A stretch of 64,000 nt of DNA. Origin: Streptomyces sp. NBC_01224 (GTDB lineage: Bacteria > Actinomycetota > Actinomycetes > Streptomycetales > Streptomycetaceae). Shown piece by piece: positions 8,465 to 20,330 of this stretch. The notes under the pieces were generated by a model. The model saw only the letters and a program-made list of their open reading frames with translations. It was not told the origin of the DNA and searched no databases. Made by a program: the position numbers and the translations under genes. The stretch spans positions 8,737,001 through 8,801,000 of the forward strand of contig NZ_CP108529.1 of NCBI RefSeq assembly GCF_036002945.1, written 5' to 3'. Numbering within the stretch: position 1 is the first letter of the stretch; every line of letters starts with the position of its first letter.

Positions 8465-9265
8465 ATGGGTGGTACGGAACACCTCACCGTGCAGCGCGAG
8501 GGCGCCACGCTGGTGCTCACCTTGAACAGACCGGAGGCGAAGAACGCACTCTCGCTGCCGATGCTGGTCGGGCTGTACGACGGCTGGCTGGCGGCGGACG
8601 AGGACGACACCGTTCGCTCGGTGGTCCTCACCGGCGCGGGCGGATGCTTCTGCGTCGGCATGGACCTCAAAGCACTGGCGGGCAAGGGGATGGATGGCGA
8701 GCAGTACCGCGACCGGATGACCGCCGACCCCGATCTGCACTGGAAGGCGATGCTGCGCCATCATCGCCCCCGCAAACCGGTCATCGCCGCCGTCGAGGGT
8801 CACTGCGTGGCCGGCGGAACCGAGATCCTGCAGGGCACCGATATCCGTATCGCAGGTGCGAGCGCCACCTTCGGGCTCTTCGAGGTCAAGCGCGGACTGT
8901 TCCCCATCGGCGGCTCGACAGTACGGCTGCCTCGCCAGATCGCCCGGACCCACGCCCTCGAAATGCTCCTCACCGGACGCCCGTACAGCGCCGACGAAGC
9001 GGCCCGCATCGGACTGATCGGCAGAGTCGTCCCCGACGGCACCGCACTTGAACAGGCCCTCGACGTCGCCGAGCGGATCAATGCCTGCGGCCCGCTCGCC
9101 GTCGAGGCCGTCAAGGCCTCCGTGTACGAGACCGCCGAAATGACCGAGACCGATGGGCTCGCCGCCGAACTGAAGCGCGGCTGGCCGGTCTTCGCGACCG
9201 CCGACGCCAAGGAAGGCGCCCGCGCCTTCGCCGAGAAGCGCCCGCCCGTCTACCGGCGCGCCTGA
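8465..9265 (+). CDS. echA19: Enoyl-CoA hydratase, EchA19-like
   Basis: 266-residue crotonase-fold enoyl-CoA hydratase. The oxyanion-hole segments are TGAGGCFCVGMDLKAL and VEGHCVAGGTEILQGTD, and the C-terminal DAKEGARAFAEKRPPVY is standard for the family. The GGTEILQGTDIR segment and the overall size resemble M. tuberculosis EchA19, a steroid side-chain enoyl-CoA hydratase. A GGGAGG ribosome site precedes the ATG. It is the first gene of a four-gene operon (8465-12446) with short or no gaps, under the divergent promoter carrying the KstR-like box. Substrate is inferred. Confidence 0.82.
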   Translation: MGGTEHLTVQREGATLVLTLNRPEAKNALSLPMLVGLYDGWLAADEDDTVRSVVLTGAGGCFCVGMDLKALAGKGMDGEQYRDRMTADPDLHWKAMLRHHRPRKPVIAAVEGHCVAGGTEILQGTDIRIAGASATFGLFEVKRGLFPIGGSTVRLPRQIARTHALEMLLTGRPYSADEAARIGLIGRVVPDGTALEQALDVAERINACGPLAVEAVKASVYETAEMTETDGLAAELKRGWPVFATADAKEGARAFAEKRPPVYRRA

Positions 9266-9280
9266 GCCAAGGAGACAACT

Positions 9281-10234
9281 GTGCCCGACGTCCTCAGCGC
9301 ACCACTGGTGGTCGAGTTCCCCTTCACCCGCTCTCTCGGCCCGGTCCAGAGTGCCTTCCTCACCGGGCTGCGCGAACGGACCGTGCTCGGCGTGCGGACC
9401 GGCGACGGAAAGGTCCTGGTCCCGCCCGTCGAGTACGACCCCGTCACCGCCGAGGAGTTGCGCGAACTGACCGAGGTCGCCACCACCGGCACCGTCACCA
9501 CCTGGGCCTGGAACCCGGCCCCGCGCCGCGACCAGCCCCTGGTCACCCCGTTCGCCTGGGTGCTGGTCAAGCTGGACGGGGCCGACACAGCCCTGCTCCA
9601 TGTCCTCGACGCGCCGGGACCCGAAGCCGTGAACACTGGTATGCGGGTCCGGATCCGCTGGGCCCCACAGCGTACCGGTGCCATCACGGACATCGCCTGC
9701 TTCGAGCCGTACGAGGGCGAGGCGACGGCCGAAAGCACCGCGCACAGCGGCGAGTTCGCCGACCCCGTCACCGGCATCGTCACCCCGGCCCGCCTCGACT
9801 ACACGTACACCCCCGGCCGCGCCCAGAGCGCGTACCTCAATGCCCTCTCCGAGCGGCGCACCGTCGGCGAGCGCTGCCCGTCCTGCCGCAAGGTGTACGT
9901 CCCGCCCCGCGGCGCCTGCCCCACCTGCGGCATCGCCACCGCCGAACAGGTCGAGGTCGGCCCGCGCGGCACCGTCACCACGTACTGCATCGTCAACATC
10001 AAGGCCAAGAACGCCATGAACGACGCCATCGAGGTCCCGTACGTCTACGCCCACATCGCCCTCGACGGCGCCGACCTCGCCCTGCACGGGCGGATCGGCG
10101 GCATCCCGTACGACCAGGTGCGGATGGGTCTGCGGGTCGAGCCCGTCTGGACCGAGGGCGGCCGCCACCCCGACCACTACCGGCCCACCGGAGAGCCGGA
10201 CGCCGACTACGACGCGTACAAGGAGCTGCTGTAG
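9281..10234 (+). CDS. Tandem DUF35/OB-fold thiolase partner protein
   Basis: 317-residue protein with two related halves. Residues 1-165 hold a degenerate copy (FTRSLGPVQSAFLTGL, no zinc cysteines). The second half opens with YTPGRAQSAYLNAL and has a rubredoxin-like zinc ribbon, CPSC-N14-CPTC, followed by the OB-fold strand GTVTTYCIVNI. DUF35 proteins pair with thiolase-like lipid-transfer proteins to form hydratase, thiolase or aldolase complexes. The next gene starts directly after its stop, which fits a partner role. GTG start with an AAGGAGA ribosome site. Equivalent position to Rv3521. Confidence 0.8.
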   Translation: MPDVLSAPLVVEFPFTRSLGPVQSAFLTGLRERTVLGVRTGDGKVLVPPVEYDPVTAEELRELTEVATTGTVTTWAWNPAPRRDQPLVTPFAWVLVKLDGADTALLHVLDAPGPEAVNTGMRVRIRWAPQRTGAITDIACFEPYEGEATAESTAHSGEFADPVTGIVTPARLDYTYTPGRAQSAYLNALSERRTVGERCPSCRKVYVPPRGACPTCGIATAEQVEVGPRGTVTTYCIVNIKAKNAMNDAIEVPYVYAHIALDGADLALHGRIGGIPYDQVRMGLRVEPVWTEGGRHPDHYRPTGEPDADYDAYKELL

Positions 10235-11287
10235 ATGCGAGACGTAGCGATCGTCGCCTTCGCGCAGACGGATCATCTGCGGCGCACCGACGAACTCTCC
10301 GAGGTCGAAATGCTCATGCCGGTCCTGCACCAGGTCCTCGACGCGACCGGCCTCAGGGCACGCGATATCGGCTTCACCTGCTCGGGATCCAGCGACTACC
10401 TCGCCGGCCGCGCCTTCTCCTTCACCATGGCCCTCGACGGCGTCGGCGCCCACCCGCCGATCTCCGAGTCCCATGTGGAAATGGACGGCGCCTGGGCGCT
10501 GTACGAGGCATGGGTGAAGATCCAGACGGGCGAGGCCGACACCGCGCTCGTCTATTCCTACGGAAAGTCCTCGCCCGGTGAGGTGCGCGACGTCCTCACC
10601 CGCCAGCTCGACCCGTACTACGTCGGCCCGCTCTGGCCGGATTCCGTCGCACTTGCCGCACTTCAGACGCAGGCGCTGATCGATGCGGGCGACACCGACG
10701 AGGCCGCCCTCGCCGCGATCGCCACCCGCAGCCGCGCCGCCGCCGCGGACAACCCGCACGCCCGGATCGCCGGCCCGGTCCCGGCCGGCGAATACGTCGT
10801 ACAGCCGCTGCGGACCGGTGACTGCCCGCCGGTAGGAGACGGCGCGGCCGCCGTGATCCTCGCCGCCGGCGACAGCGCACGGGCCCTGTGCCCCCGCCCC
10901 GCCTGGATCCGCGGTATCGACCACCGCATCGAAGCCCACAGTCTCGGGGTCCGGGAGCTGACCGAATCACCGTCCACCCGGCTCGCTGCCGAACACGCCG
11001 GGGTCTTCGAACGGCCTGTGGACACCGCCGAGTTGCACGCCCCATTCACCTCCCAGGAGGTGGTGCTGCGCAAGGCGCTCGGGCTCGACGGCAGCGTCAC
11101 CGTCAACCCGTCCGGCGGTGCGCTCGCCGCCAACCCCGTCATGGCCGCCGGGCTGATCCGCCTCGGCGAGGCCGCGGCCCGCATCCACCGCGGGGAGTCC
11201 GACCGGGCACTCGCCCACGCCACCTCCGGGCCCTGCCTGCAACAGAACCTGGTAGCCGTCCTCGAAGGGGAGAGTGCTCATGCCTAA
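10235..11287 (+). CDS. ltp4: Thiolase-like lipid-transfer protein (Ltp4-like)
   Basis: 350-residue thiolase-superfamily protein of the SCP-x/lipid-transfer class. It has no classical GGC active-site nucleophile motif; the conserved C-terminal NPSGGALAANPVMAAGLIRL is present, and TCSGSSDYLAGR marks the N-terminal half. Length matches Ltp4 of M. tuberculosis (about 354). The ATG immediately follows the DUF35 stop, so the pair is very probably co-translated. Members act as thiolases or retro-aldolases on steroid side-chain CoA esters; the activity here is inferred. Confidence 0.78.
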   Translation: MRDVAIVAFAQTDHLRRTDELSEVEMLMPVLHQVLDATGLRARDIGFTCSGSSDYLAGRAFSFTMALDGVGAHPPISESHVEMDGAWALYEAWVKIQTGEADTALVYSYGKSSPGEVRDVLTRQLDPYYVGPLWPDSVALAALQTQALIDAGDTDEAALAAIATRSRAAAADNPHARIAGPVPAGEYVVQPLRTGDCPPVGDGAAAVILAAGDSARALCPRPAWIRGIDHRIEAHSLGVRELTESPSTRLAAEHAGVFERPVDTAELHAPFTSQEVVLRKALGLDGSVTVNPSGGALAANPVMAAGLIRLGEAAARIHRGESDRALAHATSGPCLQQNLVAVLEGESAHA

Positions 11288-12446
11288 GGAGCCCGTGGCC
11301 GTCGTCGGCATCGGCCAGACCAAGCACGTCTCCGCCCGCCGGGACGTCTCCATCGCCGGACTCGTCCGCGAGGCCGCCGTCCATGCGCTGGAAGACGCGG
11401 GGCTGACCTGGACGGACATCGATGCCGTCGTCATCGGCAAGGCACCCGACTTCTTCGAGGGCCTGATGATGCCGGAGCTCTATCTCGCCGACGCCCTGGG
11501 CGCGGTCGGCAAACCGATGCTCAGGGTGCACACCGCGGGCTCGGTCGGCGGCTCCACCGCACTCGTCGCCGCCAATCTGGTCTCCGCGAGGGTGCACCGC
11601 ACCGTCCTCACGCTCGCCTTCGAGAAGCAGTCGGAGTCCAACGCCATGTGGGGCCTGTCGCTGCCCATCCCGTTCCAGCAGCCGCTGCTGGCGGGTGCGG
11701 GCGGCTTCTTCGCCCCGCACGTCCGGGCCTACATGCGCCGTACCGGAGCGCCGGAAACGGTGGGCTCCCTCGTCGCGTACAAGGACCGTCGCAACGCGCT
11801 CAAGAATCCGTACGCGCACATCCATGACCCGGACATCACCCTGGAGAAGGTCCAGTCCGCACCGATGCTCTGGGATCCGATCCGCTACTCGGAGACCTGC
11901 CCGTCCTCCGACGGGGCCTGCGCGATGATCCTGACCGACCGTGCCGGTGCGGACCGTTCGCCGCATCCTCCCGCCTGGGTGCACGGCGGCGCGATGCGCA
12001 GTGAACCGACGCTCTTCGCCGGCAAGGACTTCGTCTCGCCGCAGGCGGGCAAGGACTGCGCCGCCGAGGTGTACCGGCAGGCGGGGATCGGCGACCCCCG
12101 AAGGGAGATCGACGCCGTCGAGATGTACGTGCCGTTCTCCTGGTACGAACCGATGTGGCTGGAGAACCTCGGCTTCGCCGACGAGGGTGAGGGGTGGAAG
12201 CTCACCGAGTCCGGTGTCACCGAACTCGACGGAGATCTGCCCGTGAATCCCTCGGGCGGGGTGCTCTCCACCAATCCCATCGGCGCCTCCGGCATGATCC
12301 GCTTCGCCGAAGCCGCGTTGCAGGTACGGGGACAGGCGGGCGAGCATCAGGTGGCGGGGGCGCGAAAGGCGCTCGGCCATGCGTACGGCGGAGGGGCGCA
12401 GTTCTTCTCCATGTGGCTGGTCGGAGCCGAGCCTCCCACCCGCTGA
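11280..12446 (+). CDS. ltp3: Thiolase-like lipid-transfer protein (Ltp3-like)
   Basis: 388-residue thiolase-superfamily protein, near the length of Ltp3 (about 394). Motifs are VGIGQTKH at the start, AGSVGGSTALVAANLV in the centre and VNPSGGVLSTNPIGASGMIR near the end, followed by ALGHAYGGGAQFF. The ATG at 11280 overlaps the previous gene by 8 bp and sits behind AAGGGGAGAG; an in-frame GTG at 11274 would add two residues. It is the last gene of the operon and is followed by about 100 bp without an obvious terminator. Confidence 0.8.
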   Translation: MPKEPVAVVGIGQTKHVSARRDVSIAGLVREAAVHALEDAGLTWTDIDAVVIGKAPDFFEGLMMPELYLADALGAVGKPMLRVHTAGSVGGSTALVAANLVSARVHRTVLTLAFEKQSESNAMWGLSLPIPFQQPLLAGAGGFFAPHVRAYMRRTGAPETVGSLVAYKDRRNALKNPYAHIHDPDITLEKVQSAPMLWDPIRYSETCPSSDGACAMILTDRAGADRSPHPPAWVHGGAMRSEPTLFAGKDFVSPQAGKDCAAEVYRQAGIGDPRREIDAVEMYVPFSWYEPMWLENLGFADEGEGWKLTESGVTELDGDLPVNPSGGVLSTNPIGASGMIRFAEAALQVRGQAGEHQVAGARKALGHAYGGGAQFFSMWLVGAEPPTR

Positions 12447-12548
12447 CCGCAGTCTGTCCCGGACCGGTGGAAGCCCGGCCCGCGGCCTGTCCCCGGCCGC
12501 CGTCGGTGGCTAGGCTTTGGCCCGGGACGACAAGCGGGAGGAGCCGAC

Positions 12549-12791
12549 GTGGCGGAGAGCACCACCAGCCGGCAGCCCTTTGCGGGCTGGGACAAGCCGG
12601 ACCTCGATCTCAGCAACGCGGACTGGCGGTCGGGCAGTCAGGGCGCGGGCGACGTCCAGATCGCCTTTGTCGAAGGATTCATCGCGATGCGCAACGCTGG
12701 AAAACCCGGCAGCCCGTCACTGATCTTCACCCCGGCCGAGTGGCGCGCCTTCGTGGTGAACGCCCGCGACGGCGAGTTCGACCTCACCTGA
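12549..12791 (+). CDS. DUF397 protein
   Basis: 80-residue protein with the DUF397 pattern: SNADWRSGSQGAGDVQIAFVEGF at positions 20-42 and SLIFTPAEWRAFVVNARDGEFD at the C-terminus. In Streptomyces such proteins usually sit beside XRE-type regulators and resemble BldB partners. Here no helix-turn-helix gene is adjacent, so it is an orphan. GTG start behind a GGGAGGAG ribosome site. Role unknown beyond the family link to developmental regulation. Confidence 0.8.
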   Translation: MAESTTSRQPFAGWDKPDLDLSNADWRSGSQGAGDVQIAFVEGFIAMRNAGKPGSPSLIFTPAEWRAFVVNARDGEFDLT

Positions 12792-12815
12792 GCGTCGAAT
12801 GCCCGGCACCCCTCT

Positions 12816-13469
12816 TCAGGGCCACAGCAGCTCGCGCACCCAACCATCGTCAGCAGCACGGTAGTTGAGCCGTGTGTGTCTGCGTTGCTTGTCGCCCTGC
12901 CAGAACTCCACACTCTGCGGGCGCACCGTGTGCAGCGTCCAGCCCGGCGGTACGAGATCCGGCTCCCGCTCCAGGCGCGCCAGCGATTCCCGTACCGCCG
13001 CGTCGCGCTCCGCGAGGTCGCGGAGTGGGCTGCTCTGCCGCCCGAGCAGCGACTCGGCCCTGGCCCCCGCACCCCGGGCCAGGAAGTCCGCCGCGCTCTG
13101 CCCGGCGCTCTCCGCGACCACGGGCCCGCGCACCCGGACCTGCCGGGCCAGGGGAGACCAGTAGAAGGTGAGCGCGGCATAGGGGCGTTCCGTGAGATCG
13201 CGGCCCTTCACGCCGCCCGCGTCCGAGGCGAACTGCCAGCCCTGCTCGGAGACATTCTTGAGGATCAGGGTGCGGGCGGTCGGATTCCCGTCCGCACCTG
13301 CCGTCGACAGGGTCATCGCGTGCGGCTCCCGCACCCCGGCCTTCAGGGCGTGCAACAGCCATTCGGTGAAGAGCTCGGCGGGGGTATCCGGCACGGTCCG
13401 AGGGTCGAACAGGGGCAGATCGCCCCGGAACACCTCGATGTCGCGCAGCAACTGACCCAGCTCGGTCAT
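12816..13469 (-). CDS. pdxH: Pyridoxine/pyridoxamine 5'-phosphate oxidase
   Basis: 217-residue FMN enzyme that oxidises PNP/PMP to pyridoxal phosphate. Visible hallmarks are EPHAMTLSTAGADGNPTARTLILK (FMN-binding strand), FYWSPLARQVRVRGPV and the C-terminal VEFWQGDKQRRHTRLNY, in which family members bind the PLP phosphate. Length fits the family. It is convergent with the DUF397 gene. The gap to the divergent CGNR gene is only 50 bp. Confidence 0.9.
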   Translation of the reverse strand: MTELGQLLRDIEVFRGDLPLFDPRTVPDTPAELFTEWLLHALKAGVREPHAMTLSTAGADGNPTARTLILKNVSEQGWQFASDAGGVKGRDLTERPYAALTFYWSPLARQVRVRGPVVAESAGQSAADFLARGAGARAESLLGRQSSPLRDLAERDAAVRESLARLEREPDLVPPGWTLHTVRPQSVEFWQGDKQRRHTRLNYRAADDGWVRELLWP

Positions 13470-13519
13470 GCCGCCCCTCCCTGTATTTAACGGCCCCGGT
13501 CGAAGCTACCATTAGCCTT

Positions 13520-14119
13520 GTGTTCGACACCCGGCTTGCGCTCGACCTCGCCCTCACCATCCACCACGACGGGCGTGGTGTTGTCGCCGACGACCTCGAC
13601 ACCCCGCACGGGCTGACCCACTGGGTGCACGAGCGGCGCGGTGTGCTCGGCGACGCGTCGGGTGGCGAAACCTGGGCGGCCGACGAACAGAGCCTCGAAG
13701 CCGTACGGTCGCTGCGCGCCGCCGTTCGGGCGCTCTTCGCGTACGCCGTCCGCCCCGGCGAGCCGAGTCCCGCCGATGCCGGACGGCTGCTGCCCTTCGA
13801 AGAGGCGCTCCGCCGGCTCAACGCCGCCGCTGCCGCAGTCCCGACCGTGCCACGCCTCGACTGGGCGCAGGACCGCGATCCTGTCGCCCATGACCACCCG
13901 ACCGATGGAACGGCGGAAGGGAACGTTCTGCCCGCCGCCCTTGCCCGCGCGGCCGTCGGCTTCCTCACCGGACCGGACCGCACGGCCCTGCGTGCCTGCC
14001 ATGCCCCACGCTGCGTGCGCTACTTCATCAAGGAGCATCCCCGCCAGGAGTGGTGCACGCCGTCCTGCGGAAACCGCGCCCGGGTCGCACGTCACCACGA
14101 GCGCCACCGCGCCACGTAG
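13520..14119 (+). CDS. ABATE-domain / CGNR zinc-finger protein, putative regulator
   Basis: 199-residue protein with an N-terminal ABATE-type region (LALDLALTIHHDGRGVVADDLDTP) and a C-terminal CGNR zinc finger: CHAPRCVRYFIKEH then WCTPSCGNRARVARHHERHR. The four cysteines can bind one zinc, and the family is regarded as stress-linked transcription factors. GTG start, divergent from pdxH with a 50-bp shared promoter. Ligand and targets are unknown. Confidence 0.82.
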   Translation: MFDTRLALDLALTIHHDGRGVVADDLDTPHGLTHWVHERRGVLGDASGGETWAADEQSLEAVRSLRAAVRALFAYAVRPGEPSPADAGRLLPFEEALRRLNAAAAAVPTVPRLDWAQDRDPVAHDHPTDGTAEGNVLPAALARAAVGFLTGPDRTALRACHAPRCVRYFIKEHPRQEWCTPSCGNRARVARHHERHRAT

Positions 14120-14129
14120 CGTGGTGATC

Positions 14130-14531
14130 GTGACAGGTGAGCGCGATCTTCGAACCCTGCTGAGTGGCATGCGGCCGGAGCTGAACCCGGGACGCCATGT
14201 CTTCACCACCGCGCCCGACGGTGTGATGCCCGAAGGCGTCAATCCGGTCGTCACGGTCACCGAGCCCGAAGGGCTCACCATGGTGCTGCCGGAGGCGGAA
14301 GCCGTCTCCGCCGGGCTGCGATACGACTACGTGGCGGGCTGGATCACCCTGCGTGTCCACTCCGCGCTGGACGCGGTGGGGCTCACCGCCGCAGTGTCCC
14401 TGGCGCTTACCGATGTCGGGCTGAGCTGCAATGTGGTGGCCGGCTTCCACCACGACCACTTGTTCGTTCCCTACGACCGGGCCGCCGAGGCCGTCGACGT
14501 GCTGAAGGCACTGGCCGCGGAATCCGGCTAG
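14130..14531 (+). CDS. ACT-domain protein
   Basis: 133-residue protein built around a predicted ACT-like fold: GLTMVLPEAEAVSAGLRYDY, ITLRVHSALDAVGLTAAVSLAL and GLSCNVVAGFHHDHLFVPYDRA. Close relatives are annotated as ACT-domain proteins and presumably sense an amino acid or similar ligand. GTG codons at 14121, 14124 and 14130 are possible starts; none has a clear ribosome site, and 14130 gives the family-like MTGERDLRTLL. It starts just after the CGNR gene, so the two may be cotranscribed. Confidence 0.7.
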   Translation: MTGERDLRTLLSGMRPELNPGRHVFTTAPDGVMPEGVNPVVTVTEPEGLTMVLPEAEAVSAGLRYDYVAGWITLRVHSALDAVGLTAAVSLALTDVGLSCNVVAGFHHDHLFVPYDRAAEAVDVLKALAAESG

Positions 14532-14700
14532 CCAGGGCCTGTCCGGCGGATCTTCGCGGATCGGCCCGAGGCGTCTGGTGCGGTGCATCGCAAGGCGAAG
14601 GATCGTTCTCGTACTGGACGTACTTGGACGCCCCCGGCAACGCGGCGAGGTGCCGTGCCAGGCGTCGCGGGCCCGCGAAGATCCGCCGGACAGGTCCTGG
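14532..14700. mobile_element. 169-bp MITE-like element with 28-bp terminal inverted repeats
   Basis: The arms at 14532-14559 and 14673-14700 are inverted copies with one mismatch (27/28); each contains CTGTCCGGCGGATCTTCGCG or its complement. The 113-bp core has no supported gene. Structure and size fit a non-autonomous insertion (MITE) of the kind dispersed in Streptomyces genomes. It abuts the stop codon of the ACT-domain gene exactly, so that stop lies at the element edge. Confidence 0.75.
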
Positions 14701-14850
14701 GGCAGGGCCGGGGAGCTGTTGGAGCACGGGCCGTAGAACCGCCGGAGTGCGGCCATCGGACCCGCCGGAGCCCGAGCCGCGGACCCGGCTGTGCCCCGGC
14801 CGGCGCAGACCCGGCTCCGCAACGTGAGCCCGGACACGTAACATGTCTGC

Positions 14851-15351
14851 ATGTCCTTCCTCCGCCGCCGTAGCGCCGCCACACCCGCGGGCCCCGACTT
14901 CGACGTCCTGGCCATGGACCCGGGGGACTGGCCCGGAAACCTCGGCGCCGGTCTGCTGCCCGCGCCCGACGGGAGCTGTCAGGGCGTCTTTCTGCGCTAC
15001 GACCTGTTCGGCGGCCGCGGCCCCGCGATGATCATCGGCAATCTCCCGGAGGGCTCGCCCGCCCGCGAGACCGAGGAGGGCCAGGTCCCGTTCGAGGTCG
15101 CCCAGCTGCTGCTCGCGCTCGAGAACGACGAGCCGGTCGAGGTCACCGGCACCGAGGACATGCCCGTGATGCAGGGCGACAACCTGCTGATCGTCCGTCG
15201 CGTCAAGCTCTCCGAGAGCCGGATCTCCTGCGTCCAGTTCGACCGCAGCGACGGCGTGCTCGTTACCATCGCCAGCTGGGACCGGCCGATCACCGACGAT
15301 CTGTACACCCTGCTGAAGCCTCTGCCCGCCGAGCTGTTCCAGCAGGGCTGA
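14851..15351 (+). CDS. Conserved actinobacterial hypothetical protein
   Basis: 166-residue soluble protein with no signal peptide or membrane segment. It opens with an arginine patch (FLRRRS) and has an acidic body. Visible blocks are DFDVLAMDPGDWPGNLGAG, GNLPEGSPARETEEGQVPFE and SWDRPITDDLYTLLKPLPAE. Similar proteins are common in Streptomyces, but I know of no assigned function. It stands alone between the MITE-like element and the fucosidase gene; the ATG has only a weak ribosome site. Confidence 0.75.
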   Translation: MSFLRRRSAATPAGPDFDVLAMDPGDWPGNLGAGLLPAPDGSCQGVFLRYDLFGGRGPAMIIGNLPEGSPARETEEGQVPFEVAQLLLALENDEPVEVTGTEDMPVMQGDNLLIVRRVKLSESRISCVQFDRSDGVLVTIASWDRPITDDLYTLLKPLPAELFQQG

Positions 15352-15499
15352 AACCGTCCCTTCGCCGGCCGCCCGTACGCATCGGGCGGCTGCGGGCGCA
15401 TGCATAACCCATCTGTCCAAGTGTTGGCGGCCTCTGTCCAAGGGGCCGCTTTGTCATGTGCCTTGTCGGGGCAGTCGTCGGACCTTTACCGTCGGCCGC

Positions 15500-17877
15500 A
15501 TGACATCCGGGATGACGCGACGCACCACAGTGAAGTCAGCGATAGGCGCAACCAGTGTTCTGGCCCTGGGAATCCCTGCCCTTTCCGGCACGGCGGCAGC
15601 CGCCAGTACCTCCGATGAATCAGAGGACGCGAAAGGCTCCGCGTACTCGAAGGAATCGGTGGAACCGACGCTTCGGTACAACACTCCGGCCGCGGGCTGG
15701 GAGCGCGAGTCGCTGCCCATCGGCGGCGGTGCCCTCGGCGCGAGCGTGTACGGAACGCTGGCCTCCGAGCGGCTCACCTTCAACGAGAAGACGCTGTGGA
15801 CCGGCGGTCCCGGTTCTGCCGAGGGCTACGACTTCGGGAACTGGACCACGCCCAGGCCCGGCGCCCTTTCCGGCGTACAGCAACGCCTCGACAGTCAGGG
15901 CGCTATCGGCCCGGACGCCGTCGCCGCCGAGCTCGGCCAGGCGCGCCGCGGCTACGGCGCCTACCAGGTCTTCGGCGACCTGCGGCTGGACCTGCCGAAC
16001 GCCCCGGCCGCCCCCGACGCCTCCTACCGACGCACCCTCGATCTGCGAAACGCCCTCGCCTCCGTCACGTACACCCACCAAGACACCGTCCACACACGGG
16101 AGTTCTTCGTCTCCCACCCGGGCAAGGTCATTGCGGGGCGTTTTGCCGCCGACCGTCCGGGACAGGTGTCCTTCACCCTGCGCTACACCTCACCCCGCAG
16201 TGACTACACCGCCGACGCCGACAGGGACCGGCTCACCGTACGTGGCGCGTTGAAGGACAACGGCCTGTGCTTCGAGGCCCAGATCCGCATCCGGACCAGC
16301 GGCGGCACCGTCACCGCCGGCGCGGACGGCACCCTCACCGTCACCGGCGCCGACAGCGCCTGGTTCGTCCTCGCCGCAGCCACCGACTATGCCGACCGCT
16401 ATCCCTCCTACCGCGGCGACGACCCGCACAGGGCGGTCACGGCCGCCGTGGACTCCGCCGCCCGGACCTCGTACGAGAAGGTCCGCGACACCCACGTACG
16501 CGACCACCGCGCCCTCTTCGACCGGGTCGCCCTCGACATCGGCCAGCAACTGCCCGACCTGCCCACCGATCAACTGCTCGCCCAGTACACGGACGGTACG
16601 AGCCCCGCCGACCGGGCCCTGGAGGCGCTGTTCTTCCAGTACGGCCGCTACCTGCTGATCGCCTCCTCACGGGCCGGCTCGCTGCCCGCCAACCTTCAGG
16701 GCGTCTGGAACAACTCCACCACCCCGCCGTGGTCCGCCGACTACCACAGCAACATCAATCTGCAGATGAACTACTGGCTCGCGGAGGTCACCAACCTCGC
16801 CGAGACCACCGCACCGTACGACCGCTACATCGAAGCGATGCGCGCCCCCGGCCGGAAGACGGCGAAGGAGATGTTCGGGACCGCGGGCTGGGTCGTGCAC
16901 AACGAGACCAACCCGTACGGCTTCACCGGCGTTCACGACTGGTCCACCGCCTTCTGGTTCCCGGAGGCCGCCGCCTGGCTCACCCAGCAGATGTACGAGC
17001 ACTACCGGTTCAACGGCTCCACCGACTATCTGCGCTCCACCGCCTACCCGGCCATGAAGGAGGCCGCCGAGTTCTGGCTGGCCAATCTGCGCACCGACCC
17101 GCGCGACGGACTGCTCGTCGTCACCCCCAGCTATTCGCCCGAACACGGCGACTTCACCGCCGGTGCCGCGATGTCTCAGCAGATCGTCCACGACCTCCTC
17201 ACCAACACCCTGGAGGCCGCCCGCACCCTCGGTGACGCACCTGCCTTCCGCAGCCGCCTGGAGACTGCCCTCGACCGGCTCGACCCCGGGCTGCGGATCG
17301 GCTCCTGGGGCCAGCTCCAGGAGTGGAAGACCGACCGCGACGACCCGGCCGACGACCATCGCCACGTTTCGCACCTCTTCGCCCTGCACCCCGGGCGGCA
17401 GATCGAATCCGGCAGCAAGTGGGCCGAAGCAGCCAAGGTCTCCCTCGGCGCACGCGGCGACGGCGGCACCGGCTGGTCCAAGGCATGGAAGATCAACTTC
17501 TGGGCGCGGCTGCGCGACGGCAACCACGCACACAAGATGCTCGCCGAACAGCTGAAGAGCTCCACCCTGCCCAACCTCTGGGACACCCACCCCCCGTTCC
17601 AGATCGACGGCAACTTCGGCGCCACCTCCGGCATCGCCGAGATGCTGCTGCAGAGCCAGCACGACACCGTCGAGATCCTCCCCGCCCTCCCGGCGAGCTG
17701 GGCGGAGGGGTCGGTGCGCGGGCTGCGCGCCCGAGGCGGCTTCACCGTGGACATCGAATGGGCCGCGGGGCAGGCCCGCCGTGTGGTGATCACGGCGAGC
17801 CGCAACCGCGAAGTGACCGTCCGCAGCTCGCTGTTCGCGAGCGGCGAGAAGGTCTTCAAGGCGCGTGCGGGCGGGCG

Positions 17878-17902
<25 letters not shown>
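15500..17902 (+). CDS. Glycoside hydrolase family 95 alpha-L-fucosidase, Tat-exported
   Basis: 800-residue secreted enzyme predicted to release alpha-1,2-linked L-fucose (or related sugars) from glycans. The start shows a twin-arginine signal: TRRTTVKSAIGATSVLALGI, cleaved near residue 35. The N-terminal GH95 beta-sandwich follows (RYNTPAAGWERESLPIGGGA, FNEKTLWTGGP). The (alpha/alpha)6 domain carries NLQGVWNNSTTPPWSADYHS and NINLQMNYWLAE, then SPEHGDFTAGAAMSQQIVHD and HRHVSHLFALHPG, all typical. ATG 15500 was chosen from the Tat signal. Its last 25 bp overlap the 3' end of the convergent geosmin synthase gene. Confidence 0.9.
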
Positions 17903-20091
<2,189 letters not shown>

Positions 20092-20330
20092 GTGCGTCCG
20101 GCCTTTCCGATGTCTCCGTGCGTACGTCGCACGGACCGGTCGTGTCCGCGCGAGCACTACCCTTCGGCCGTTCGGGGCACGCACATCCGGGATTAGTCAC
20201 ATAAGAAGTGCGCTCGTTCGTGGCGTGCGAGTGCATGTCGCCGGTCGGCCCACCGCTCCGTAAAACCCAGGTAACGAGGCGGCGTCAGAAACCGGTTGAT
20301 TCTTTCCGACCGCAGGTCGGACGCCCTGTC

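Noticed and set aside
8396..10939. An 847-residue open frame on the minus strand
   Set aside because: Antisense shadow of the echA19-DUF35-ltp4 operon; high GC keeps stops rare. The plus-strand proteins have clear families.
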